The translations under genes were made by a program, and so were the position numbers. 5,364 nt of DNA from Acidobacteriota bacterium (lineage in GTDB: Bacteria; Acidobacteriota; Terriglobia; UBA7540): the NCBI GenBank assembly GCA_021789565.1, contig JAJYJL010000699.1, positions 1 through 5,364 on the forward strand, read 5' to 3'. Below are positions 1-5,364 of this stretch, one piece after another. The first letter of the stretch is position 1, and every line of letters starts with the position of its first letter. Under the pieces are notes generated by a model. It was given only the letters and a program-made list of their open reading frames with translations. It was not told the DNA's origin and searched no databases.

Positions 1-45
1 CAACAGATCTTGCTCCGGTTGGTACGGCTTGTAGGTCTTCGACAT
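1..45 (-). CDS. Transposase N-terminus (partial), IS1182/IS5-like
   Basis: Only the first 15 codons are present, reading MSKTYKPYQPEQDLL, and they run off the left edge. The pattern 'M-(S/A)-K-T-(Y/F)-(K/R)-P-Y-x-P-(D/E)-Q' followed by leucines is how many IS1182/IS5-type DDE transposases begin; this is recalled family knowledge, not a search. None of the catalytic DDE residues are in the window. An in-frame ATG at 58-60 would add MAQRG. I prefer the ATG at 43-45 because family members usually start there, although AGAGG lies only one base before it, closer than an ideal ribosome binding site. The same-strand position directly behind the broken symporter is the main supporting context. Confidence 0.6.
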   Translation of the reverse strand, partial: MSKTYKPYQPEQDLL

Positions 46-107
46 GCCTCTTTGTGCCATATCCGCGCATGTCAATTCAAGAAAAATACGTAATTCTCGG
101 ACACGCT
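1..107 (-). mobile_element. End of an insertion sequence (IS1182/IS5-like), cut by the window edge
   Basis: Reading the minus strand, symporter coding sequence gives way at about 113-107 to unrelated sequence beginning AGCGTGTCCGAGAATTACG. The first codons of a transposase-like gene follow about 50-60 bases later. That is the layout expected at the left end of a simple insertion sequence, with a terminal repeat, a short leader and then a transposase start. The six bases CCTAGG at 108-113 form a palindrome exactly where symporter similarity ends and could be the target site, or a duplication of it. The other end lies outside the window, so neither the terminal inverted repeat nor a target duplication can be confirmed. 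The exact boundary is uncertain by several bases. Confidence 0.55.
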
Positions 108-703
108 CCTAGGCCCAGGATGTTCTGAATGGGATCCGTGACCACACTGCTAAGATAACCCCCCATGATGCAGTATCCGCCAACGAAAACAGCAATGGTA
201 ACTGCGAGGAGGAGCTCATACTGAGTCCCACCTGCCGACACAACCAATAAGTGTGCTGAGTAGAAAACCTCAAAGCCGACGTTTAATGTATAGCCTATGA
301 GTGTAGCAACCGCAGCTAAGACGGATGCTCGTGCGCCGTAATGGTGTCCGATAAAGCCGTGAACGGTGCCATCTCTGCTTGCATCCAAATACTTCGTAAT
401 GTGCCAAGCGATAAAGACAATCGCTAGGGACCAGGCGGCCTGCAGGAAGAGAATGTACAGGCCATAATAGTATCCGAGGTAGGCGTAGTACCAAAGGGCG
501 TTTGCAAAGGCGAAACAGATACCCCAGTTATTGTTAGTAGTGAGGTGTTCTCCAACCCTACCGCCTCCCAAAAAAAAGGTGCTAAAGGAGTCCATAGGTA
601 GGAGCCTTCGGGCGCGAAGCTTCGCATACCAAAAATACAGTATTCCTGCGGTAACGATGAACACGGCTATCACAAATCCAATGAGATAACTTGATCCTCG
701 CAT
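77..703 (-). pseudogene. Sodium:solute symporter (SSS family), N-terminal fragment disrupted by an insertion sequence
   Basis: The reading frame encodes 208 residues, whereas SSS-family transporters usually have about 450-600. Hydrophobic helices are visible at about residues 5-27, 62-82, 84-102, 125-150 and 165-181. Family-like signatures are FFLGGGRVG at residues 43-51, in the position of the usual 'FFLAGRSLG' motif after helix 1, and GGYLSSVVTDPIQ at 181-193, like the 'GGLxAVxxTDxxQ' motif. Members couple uptake of a sugar, amino acid, vitamin or carboxylate to Na+; the substrate cannot be told from this piece. After about residue 197 (plus-strand 113) the sequence stops looking like a transporter and reaches TGA at 77-79. 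Everything beyond helix 5 is missing, so transport function is very likely lost. The start ATG at 701-703 is well supported by GGAGG upstream. The N-terminal part has no internal stops, which suggests the break is recent. Confidence 0.75.
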
Positions 704-713
704 TTGCGGCCTG

Positions 714-718
714 CCTCC
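714..718 (-). promoter_or_regulatory. Ribosome binding site of the symporter fragment
   Basis: The minus strand reads GGAGG here, with 10 bases between it and the ATG at 701-703. This supports that ATG as the original start of the symporter gene. It also shows that the 5' end of the gene is intact although its 3' part is interrupted. Confidence 0.65.
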
Positions 719-910
719 GTGGGGGGAAGAGTATCACGGCAAAAAGGCCTGTGGAAAGGAAATTTCATTTGCCCTGAAAGGGATAGCCTGCTTTTCTCAC
801 CGATAAATTCAGAAGGCGCATTGATCTCTGATTTGACCTCTGTCGGGGGGCCTTGGAGGCGCCGGCGGGCAGCAATACGCGCTTCACGCCAATAGTTCTT
901 TCCCTTCCAG

Positions 911-923
911 CCGATATCATCGG
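911..923. repeat. Short inverted repeat just upstream of lolC/E start
   Basis: CCGAT and ATCGG form five-base arms around ATC, ending 16 bases before the permease ATG. The second arm touches the -10-like GATAAT at 923-928. It could be a small operator. Arms this short also arise by chance, so the call is weak. Confidence 0.2.
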
Positions 924-939
924 ATAATAGCTCTGGATT

Positions 940-2169
940 ATGAAGTTTGAATTATTTGTTGCAATGCGGTATCTGAAGGCGAAGCGTCGCCAGGCGGCCA
1001 TTTCGGTGGTGACGGCCATCTCCGTAGTGGGTGTGATGGCGGGCGTGGCGGCCCTGGTGATTGCGCTGGCTATTAACAATGGTTTCCGGCAGGAATTGCA
1101 GGGCAAGCTTCTGGGCGCCACGGCCAATGTAAACCTGATCCGTTCCCAGAACGATGGCATCCGGCATTATGATGCACTGACCCAGCGTCTTTCAAAGCTG
1201 CCGCACGTGGTTGCCGCCGCACCGGCCCTTTACGAACAGGCACTGATTTCGAACCGGCAGCGGTCCGGAGGGGTGGTGATCAAGGGCGTCGACGTGGAGC
1301 GTGAGCTTAAAGTTTGTGACCTGCTCCATCGGCTTACTTCAGGATCCCTGAAGGGACTTTCTGAGACATTTCCCGACGCGGACCCGATCATTATCGGAAA
1401 GGAACTGGCCAGGACCCTCGGGGCAACGGTCGGCGACACGGTGATGATTACCAGCCCGCAGGGGACGCTGACGCCCTTCGGGGATGTCCCCAAGTACAGG
1501 CATTTCCGCGTCGTGGGCATATTTGATTCGGGTTTCTTTGATTTCGACGCCCAATGGGTTTTTACCAACCTGAATGCTGCACAGCGCCTGTTTGATTTGA
1601 GGAACGTGGTTTCGGTGATCGAATTCAAGCTCGACGACGTGTATCGGGCTGATTCCGTCGCTGAGAGCATCCAGAAGGCTGCCGGGCCCGGCTTTGCCAC
1701 CACTACCTGGATGGACCAGAATCACGCGCTTTTCAGCGCTTTGAAGCTGGAAAGGCTGGTCACCATTCTGACCATCGGTTTGATTGTGCTGGTCGCTGCT
1801 CTTAACATCTTTATCATGCTGGCAATGATGGTGATGGACAAGAACCGTGATATTGCAGTCCTGAAGTCCATGGGAGCGAGGAATAGGCAAATCTGGACGG
1901 TCTTTACGCTGCACGGGGTCCTGATTGCGGCTCTGGGCACGTTCCTTGGCTTGATGCTGGGTTATGGGGGATCGTGGCTGGGAGAATCCTATCACCTCAT
2001 TCCCCTGCAGGCCGATGTTTATGGTTTGTCCTACGTCCCGTTCATTCCACGGCCCTGGGACGGCCTCTGGATCACCGTGGCGGTGCTGGGCATCAGCTTT
2101 CTTTCGGCGTTTTATCCTTCGTTCTCGGCGGCCAGGCTGGACTCGGCGGAAATTCTTCGTTACGAATGA
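940..2169 (+). CDS. lolC: Lipoprotein-releasing ABC transporter permease, LolC/LolE family
   Basis: This 409-residue inner-membrane permease forms, with LolD, the complex that extracts outer-membrane lipoproteins and hands them to periplasmic LolA. Its length matches the family (E. coli LolC about 399, LolE 414). The order is a short basic N-terminus, helix 1 at about residues 21-45, a periplasmic MacB-like domain at about 46-265, helix 2 at 272-298, helix 3 at 318-342 and helix 4 at 374-396. The cytoplasmic segment DKNRDIAVLKSMGARNRQI (300-318) is the conserved FtsX/LolCE coupling region, and the ending SAEILRYE is typical. Residues 173-184, PQGTLTPFGDVP, line up with the LolC 'Hook' that binds LolA in E. 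coli (SASQFTPMGRIP there). The symbol lolC is chosen for this loop, but LolE or a combined LolF is possible. The start has only a weak purine stretch (GGA at 935-937); homologues begin at this point. lolD follows after 37 bases. Confidence 0.92.
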   Translation: MKFELFVAMRYLKAKRRQAAISVVTAISVVGVMAGVAALVIALAINNGFRQELQGKLLGATANVNLIRSQNDGIRHYDALTQRLSKLPHVVAAAPALYEQALISNRQRSGGVVIKGVDVERELKVCDLLHRLTSGSLKGLSETFPDADPIIIGKELARTLGATVGDTVMITSPQGTLTPFGDVPKYRHFRVVGIFDSGFFDFDAQWVFTNLNAAQRLFDLRNVVSVIEFKLDDVYRADSVAESIQKAAGPGFATTTWMDQNHALFSALKLERLVTILTIGLIVLVAALNIFIMLAMMVMDKNRDIAVLKSMGARNRQIWTVFTLHGVLIAALGTFLGLMLGYGGSWLGESYHLIPLQADVYGLSYVPFIPRPWDGLWITVAVLGISFLSAFYPSFSAARLDSAEILRYE

Positions 2170-2213
2170 AATTTGAACCAAACTTTCATTGCCTTAGAAG
2201 AGTTTTATGTTAA
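2166..2213 (+). CDS. Possible 15-codon leader/relay ORF between lolC and lolD
   Basis: A tiny frame begins with the ATG of the sequence ATGA that contains the permease stop. It encodes MKFEPNFHCLRRVLC and ends in TAATG, where the stop overlaps the in-frame third codon (Met) of lolD. Start and stop thus overlap the two flanking genes at both ends. Such overlaps are commonly associated with translation reinitiation, so the frame may serve to carry ribosomes from lolC into lolD, not to make a useful peptide. It has no recognisable domain. Chance is a real alternative, because 37-base gaps often contain short frames. Confidence 0.25.
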   Translation: MKFEPNFHCLRRVLC

Positions 2214-2932
2214 TGTTACCCTCGGAGTTCGGAAGTCGGGTCCCGATGCTGCGTGTTGAAAATCTGACCAAGATCTTCCGCTCCGGCGAGCAGGAAGTGG
2301 TTGTTTTTCCCGGCCTCAACCTCGAGGTGGAGCAGGGAGAGCTGCTGGCGTTGGTTGGAAGGTCAGGGTCAGGCAAAACGACGCTGCTGCACCTACTCGC
2401 GGCGCTAGACACTCCGACGAGAGGTGAGATATACTTTGGGGGGCAGAAGTTGGGCGAACTCAGTTTCGAAGAGCAGGCAGAATACAGGAACCGGCGTATT
2501 GGTTTTGTCTGGCAAATGCACCATTTGCTGCCTGAATTCAGTGCACTTGAAAATGTGATGCTGCCACAACTCATCGCGGGAAGGGATTTCGAAAAGGCAA
2601 GGGGTGACGCCAGGGAACTTCTGGCGGAGGTGGGCCTTGAAAACGCCCTGGGTCGCCGGACCGGTGAACTTTCTGGGGGAGAGCAGCAGCGTGTGGCGCT
2701 CGCAAGGGCGTTAGTGAATAAGCCAGCGTTGCTGCTGGCAGACGAACCGACGGGAAACCTGGACCACCGGACCGCCGAGCATGTCATGGATCTGCTCGAA
2801 CGGCTGCACCGGGTTCATGGGTTGACTTCGGTGCTGGCCACACACAATATGGAACTCGCGCAGCGCGCGGCTCGGACGTTGCGTCTGGAAGACGGCCAAC
2901 TGACCGAGGTGGTAGTTCCACGGTTTAACTGA
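2207..2932 (+). CDS. lolD: Lipoprotein-releasing ABC transporter ATP-binding protein LolD
   Basis: This 241-residue cytoplasmic ATPase powers lipoprotein release by the Lol permease encoded just upstream. All ABC nucleotide-binding motifs are intact: Walker A GRSGSGKT at residues 51-58, Q-loop glutamine at 103, signature LSGGEQQ at 155-161, Walker B LLLADE at 175-180 with catalytic Glu180, D-loop GNLD at 183-186 and switch His213. The stretch WQMHHLLPEFSALENV (102-117), following the Q-loop, is characteristic of LolD and matches E. coli FHHLLPDFTALENV, which separates it from MacB- or FtsE-type ATPases. The ATG at 2207 has AGAAGAG four bases upstream. An in-frame ATG at 2246 (residue 14) directly precedes LRVENLTKIF, where the conserved domain begins, and has GGAAG at 2231-2235, so the mature start may be there. 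The stop at 2930-2932 overlaps a promoter-like element for clpC. Confidence 0.95.
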   Translation: MLMLPSEFGSRVPMLRVENLTKIFRSGEQEVVVFPGLNLEVEQGELLALVGRSGSGKTTLLHLLAALDTPTRGEIYFGGQKLGELSFEEQAEYRNRRIGFVWQMHHLLPEFSALENVMLPQLIAGRDFEKARGDARELLAEVGLENALGRRTGELSGGEQQRVALARALVNKPALLLADEPTGNLDHRTAEHVMDLLERLHRVHGLTSVLATHNMELAQRAARTLRLEDGQLTEVVVPRFN

Positions 2933-2953
2933 CAACCTGCTTTTTGGCATAAT
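2925..2953 (+). promoter_or_regulatory. Candidate sigma70-type promoter for clpC
   Basis: TTAACT at 2925-2930 (four of six matches to TTGACA) and CATAAT at 2948-2953 (five of six to TATAAT) are separated by 17 bases. TGG lies directly before the -10 box, giving an extended -10 (TGn). Transcription would begin near 2960, leaving a leader of about 34 bases before clpC. The -35 box covers the end of lolD, which would let clpC be expressed independently of the lol genes. No terminator is seen between lolD and clpC, so readthrough is also likely. I see neither a CIRCE element nor CtsR-type GGTCAAA repeats here. Confidence 0.45.
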
Positions 2954-2985
2954 ATGAGGTGAGGAGCAGGGTCTAAGGACGAACT

Positions 2986-2991
2986 GAGGAG
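2986..2991 (+). promoter_or_regulatory. Ribosome binding site of clpC
   Basis: GAGGAG ends two bases before the ATG at 2994, a strong core sequence at slightly short spacing. The octamer TGAGGAGC that contains it (2985-2992) is repeated exactly at 2960-2967, 25 bases upstream. The first copy lies too far from the start codon to act directly. Confidence 0.6.
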
Positions 2992-2993
2992 CT

Positions 2994-5364
2994 ATGTTCG
3001 AGAGATACACAGAAAAAGCCCGGCGTGTCATCTTCTTCGCCCGATATGAGGCCAGCCAGTTCGGAAGCCCTTATATCGAAACCGAGCACCTGCTGCTCGG
3101 CCTGTTGCGCGAAGATAAGGCCCTGACCAACCGTTTCCTGCGTTCTCACGCTTCCATTGAATCTATTCGAAAGCAGGTGGAAGGCCACATCCCCATTCGG
3201 GAAAAGGTGTCGACTTCTGTCGAACTGCCTCTCAGCCAGGAATGCAAGCGGGTACTGGCCTATGCCGCCGAAGAGGCCGAACGCCTGGCCCACAAACACA
3301 TTGGGACCGAACATCTTCTGTTAGGACTTCTCCGGGAGGATAAATCCTTTGCGGCGGAGATTCTCCACGAACGTGGACTTCGATTGTCCACGCTTCGGGA
3401 AGAGTTGAGCCGCTCACAGGGTGAGAAGGTGTCAGCCAACCGCGCTAAGGAGACTTCGCTGCTTTCTGAGTTCAGCCGCGACCTCACCCAGGCCGCGCTT
3501 GAAAATCAGCTCGACCCTTTGGTGGGCCGGGAAAACGAGGTGGAGCGGGTCATTCAGATCCTCTGCCGACGCACCAAGAACAATCCCGTCCTGATCGGCG
3601 AGCCGGGTGTGGGCAAGACGGCCATCGTGGAAGGCCTGGCGGAGCGCATCGCGGAAGGCGATGTTCCCTCCTTCCTCTCCGATAAGCGTATTCTGGCCCT
3701 GGACCTCTCATTGATTGTGGCCGGCACCAAGTACCGCGGTCAGTTTGAAGAGCGCCTGAAAACCATCATGAAAGAATTGATGGAGGCCCAGAACGCCATT
3801 ATCTTTATTGACGAACTCCACACTCTGGTGGGCGCTGGTTCAGCCGAAGGATCGCTCGACGCGGCGAACATCCTGAAGCCGGCCCTTTCCCGCGGCGAAA
3901 TTCAGTGTATTGGCGCCACCACGCCGGGCGAGTTCCGCAAGTCCATTGAGCGGGACCGGTCACTGGAAAGGCGATTCCAGGCGGTCAAAGTTCCCCCGCC
4001 GGACGAAGCGCAAACTATCAAGATTCTATTCGGCATCAAGGAACGGTATGAGAAGTTCCATGCGGTGACCTATACGGACGAGGCCATTTCAAATTCCGTG
4101 TACCTTTCCAGCCGGTACATTCCGGACCGGTTTCTACCTGACAAGGCCGTCGATCTGGTTGACGAGGCGGGCGCCCGCGTCAAGTTGCGCCAGAGCACCC
4201 TGCCTGAAGAAATGATTGATGTCCAGAAGCGTATCAAGTTTGTCGTCCATAGAATGGAAAACGCCATCGCCAACCACGAGTTTGAGAAGGCGCGTTTCTA
4301 TTCCGACGAGGAGCGTAAGGAACGCGAAAACCTTCGTTTGCTGCGGGAAAAATATAATATTGATGAGACCGCCATCGGGTCGGTTTCCAAAGCAGATATC
4401 GAGGACGTTGTGGCGCGCTGGACGGGCATTCCTGTCAGTTCCATCAAAGAAGAAGAGATGGCGAAACTGCTCCGTCTGGAGGATGAACTGCACAAGCGCA
4501 TCATCAGCCAGGAATCGGCCATTTCGGCGCTGGCGCGGGCTATCCGACGCTCACGCGCCGGGTTAAAGCCGCCCGGGCGTCCGGTGGGATCGTTCCTTTT
4601 CCTGGGTCCGACGGGGGTTGGGAAGACGGAAATGGCGCGTTCGCTGGCGGCCATTCTGTTTAACAGCGACCGTGTGCTCATCCGTTTTGACATGTCGGAA
4701 TTCATGGAAAAGCACTCCGTGTCCAAGCTGATCGGCTCGCCTCCCGGCTACGTAGGATACGAGGAAGGCGGCCAGCTCACGGAGCGGGTGCGTCGCTCGC
4801 CTTATTCACTGATCCTGCTGGACGAAATTGAAAAGGCCCACCCTGATGTCTTCAACATTCTTCTGCAGGTGTTTGAAGACGGGCAGTTAACGGACGGATT
4901 GGGGAATACGGTCGACTTTAAGAATACGATCATTATTATGACCTCTAACATCGGGGCGCGCTATCTGGAACGGCGCTCCAATCTGGGGTTCCAGTCGGCG
5001 GCGGAAGGCGCCACGGACAAGAAGATCGGCGACCTTGTAATGGGGGAAGTCAAACGGCTGTTCAATCCGGAGTTCCTGAACCGGCTTGACGAAATCATTA
5101 TCTTTAACGCCCTGAATGATAACGACCTGCTCCAGATTCTGGAGTTGCTGGTCAATACGATGAACCAGCACCTGGCGCAAAAGAATATCTCTTTAACGCT
5201 TTCCCCGGAAGCCGGAAAGTGGATTTTGGAGAAGACCTGCACAGACCGGTCATACGGGGCCCGGCCATTGAGGCGGGCCTTGCAGAAGTACATCGAGGAC
5301 CCGCTTTCGGAAGCGTTGATCCAAGGCGAAATTACACCTCCGGCAGTGTTGGAGGTGGTGGTAG
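2994..5364 (+). CDS. clpC: ATP-dependent Clp protease ATP-binding subunit ClpC (3' end beyond window)
   Basis: A cytoplasmic AAA+ unfoldase that threads substrates into ClpP. The frame is open for 790 codons to the window edge; ClpC proteins are usually about 810-850, so only the extreme C-terminus is missing. Two Clp-N repeats carry near-identical cores, [13 protein letters not shown] (residues 29-41) and [13 protein letters not shown] (104-116). AAA module 1 has Walker A GEPGVGKT 202-209, pore loop KYRG 246-249, Walker B IIFIDE 269-274 and arginines 326-327. The middle region at about 417-445 is UVR-like ([10 protein letters not shown]), short as in ClpC, not long as in ClpB. Module 2 has Walker A GPTGVGKT 538-545, pore GYVG 585-588, Walker B LILLDE 606-611, sensor Asn652, arginine finger Arg697 and sensor-2 GARPLRR 755-761. 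LGF at 664-666 sits where ClpC of Bacillus has the ClpP-docking VGF. No key residue is missing. The start has a strong GAGGAG. Confidence 0.95.
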   Translation, partial: MFERYTEKARRVIFFARYEASQFGSPYIETEHLLLGLLREDKALTNRFLRSHASIESIRKQVEGHIPIREKVSTSVELPLSQECKRVLAYAAEEAERLAHKHIGTEHLLLGLLREDKSFAAEILHERGLRLSTLREELSRSQGEKVSANRAKETSLLSEFSRDLTQAALENQLDPLVGRENEVERVIQILCRRTKNNPVLIGEPGVGKTAIVEGLAERIAEGDVPSFLSDKRILALDLSLIVAGTKYRGQFEERLKTIMKELMEAQNAIIFIDELHTLVGAGSAEGSLDAANILKPALSRGEIQCIGATTPGEFRKSIERDRSLERRFQAVKVPPPDEAQTIKILFGIKERYEKFHAVTYTDEAISNSVYLSSRYIPDRFLPDKAVDLVDEAGARVKLRQSTLPEEMIDVQKRIKFVVHRMENAIANHEFEKARFYSDEERKERENLRLLREKYNIDETAIGSVSKADIEDVVARWTGIPVSSIKEEEMAKLLRLEDELHKRIISQESAISALARAIRRSRAGLKPPGRPVGSFLFLGPTGVGKTEMARSLAAILFNSDRVLIRFDMSEFMEKHSVSKLIGSPPGYVGYEEGGQLTERVRRSPYSLILLDEIEKAHPDVFNILLQVFEDGQLTDGLGNTVDFKNTIIIMTSNIGARYLERRSNLGFQSAAEGATDKKIGDLVMGEVKRLFNPEFLNRLDEIIIFNALNDNDLLQILELLVNTMNQHLAQKNISLTLSPEAGKWILEKTCTDRSYGARPLRRALQKYIEDPLSEALIQGEITPPAVLEVVV

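Larger units (their letters stand above)
704..939. other. Divergent intergenic region between symporter fragment and lol operon
   Basis: These 236 bases separate the divergent starts at 703 (minus) and 940 (plus), so they should hold the promoters for both directions. I found no strong consensus promoter in either direction. A GATAAT at 923-928 resembles a -10 box, but no good -35 box sits at the right distance and it would leave a leader of only a few bases. A small inverted repeat, CCGAT-ATC-ATCGG, lies at 911-923. There are two runs of six G (721-726 and 845-850). The open frame on the plus strand across 704-895 starts with TTG, has no ribosome binding site and encodes nothing recognisable; I do not regard it as a gene. 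Confidence 0.6.

Noticed and set aside
570..577. Run of eight A (eight T in the symporter coding strand) as a phase-variation tract
   Set aside because: The frame continues correctly through it (Thr-Phe-Phe-Leu) into recognisable family sequence, and eight bases is short; the gene is broken elsewhere, so there is no need to invoke slippage.
704..895. Plus-strand open frame of 63 codons in the intergenic region
   Set aside because: It starts with TTG, overlaps the symporter ribosome binding site, has no ribosome binding site of its own and gives a low-complexity basic peptide without recognisable features.
1339..2181. Long minus-strand open frame of 280 codons opposite the Lol permease
   Set aside because: It lies antisense to a clearly recognisable permease, and the product is rich in Arg, Gln, His and Asp as expected of an antisense shadow; no family resemblance.
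2194..2787. Minus-strand open frame of 197 codons opposite lolD
   Set aside because: Ser/Arg/Pro-rich translation opposite intact ABC motifs; it is an antisense shadow.
2922..2946. Possible terminator after lolD (GGTT...AACC followed by TTTTT)
   Set aside because: The stem would be only four base pairs, two of them A-T, with an eight-base loop, and it overlaps a better promoter-like element.
3080..3345. The two near-identical [13 protein letters not shown] / [13 protein letters not shown] segments as a recent duplication
   Set aside because: These are the two standard Clp-N repeats found across ClpA/ClpC; the underlying codons differ widely, so the duplication is ancient.
1..5364. CRISPR array, tRNA, rRNA, riboswitch, toxin-antitoxin or defence system
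   Set aside because: I looked for regular repeats, tRNA-like arms and small paired ORFs on both strands and saw none; the genes present are housekeeping genes plus one transposon-disrupted transporter.

Overview
The window looks like an ordinary chromosomal stretch of a Gram-negative (diderm) bacterium. It holds a lipoprotein-sorting ABC transporter (LolC/E-type permease plus LolD ATPase), which implies an outer membrane. The overall flavour of the proteins, especially the ClpC-type (not ClpA-type) unfoldase and the permease N-terminus, reminds me of Acidobacteriota. That placement rests on remembered resemblance, not on a search. Base composition is moderate, roughly 50-60% G+C in the lines I counted by hand.

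Left edge, minus strand (1-703): a sodium:solute-symporter-type membrane protein gene starts at 703 with a good ribosome binding site. It loses family resemblance after about residue 197. A few codons of unrelated sequence follow, then a stop at 77-79. Immediately beyond lies the first part of another minus-strand gene, MSKTYKPYQPEQDLL, which resembles the N-terminus of IS1182/IS5-like transposases. The simplest reading is that an insertion sequence has cut the symporter at about 107-113 and that the window ends inside it.

Middle (704-2932): a 236-base non-coding gap separates the divergent symporter fragment from a two-gene plus-strand operon, the Lol permease (940-2169) and LolD (2207-2932). 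Together these should extract mature lipoproteins from the outer leaflet of the inner membrane and pass them to LolA. Only one permease gene is present here. The short gap between the two genes holds a 15-codon ORF whose start overlaps the permease stop and whose stop overlaps an in-frame ATG of lolD, a layout suited to translational coupling.

Right (2933-5364): a promoter-like sequence overlaps the lolD stop and precedes clpC, which is open to the window end (790 codons visible, no stop). The ClpC has both Clp-N repeats, two intact AAA+ modules, the UVR-like middle region and a candidate ClpP-docking tripeptide, so it should be a functional partner of ClpP. No CIRCE or CtsR-type operator is visible upstream of it.

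I see no convincing new biological system. The points most worth a second look are the transposon-cut symporter, the overlapping mini-ORF between lolC and lolD, and the single Lol permease.
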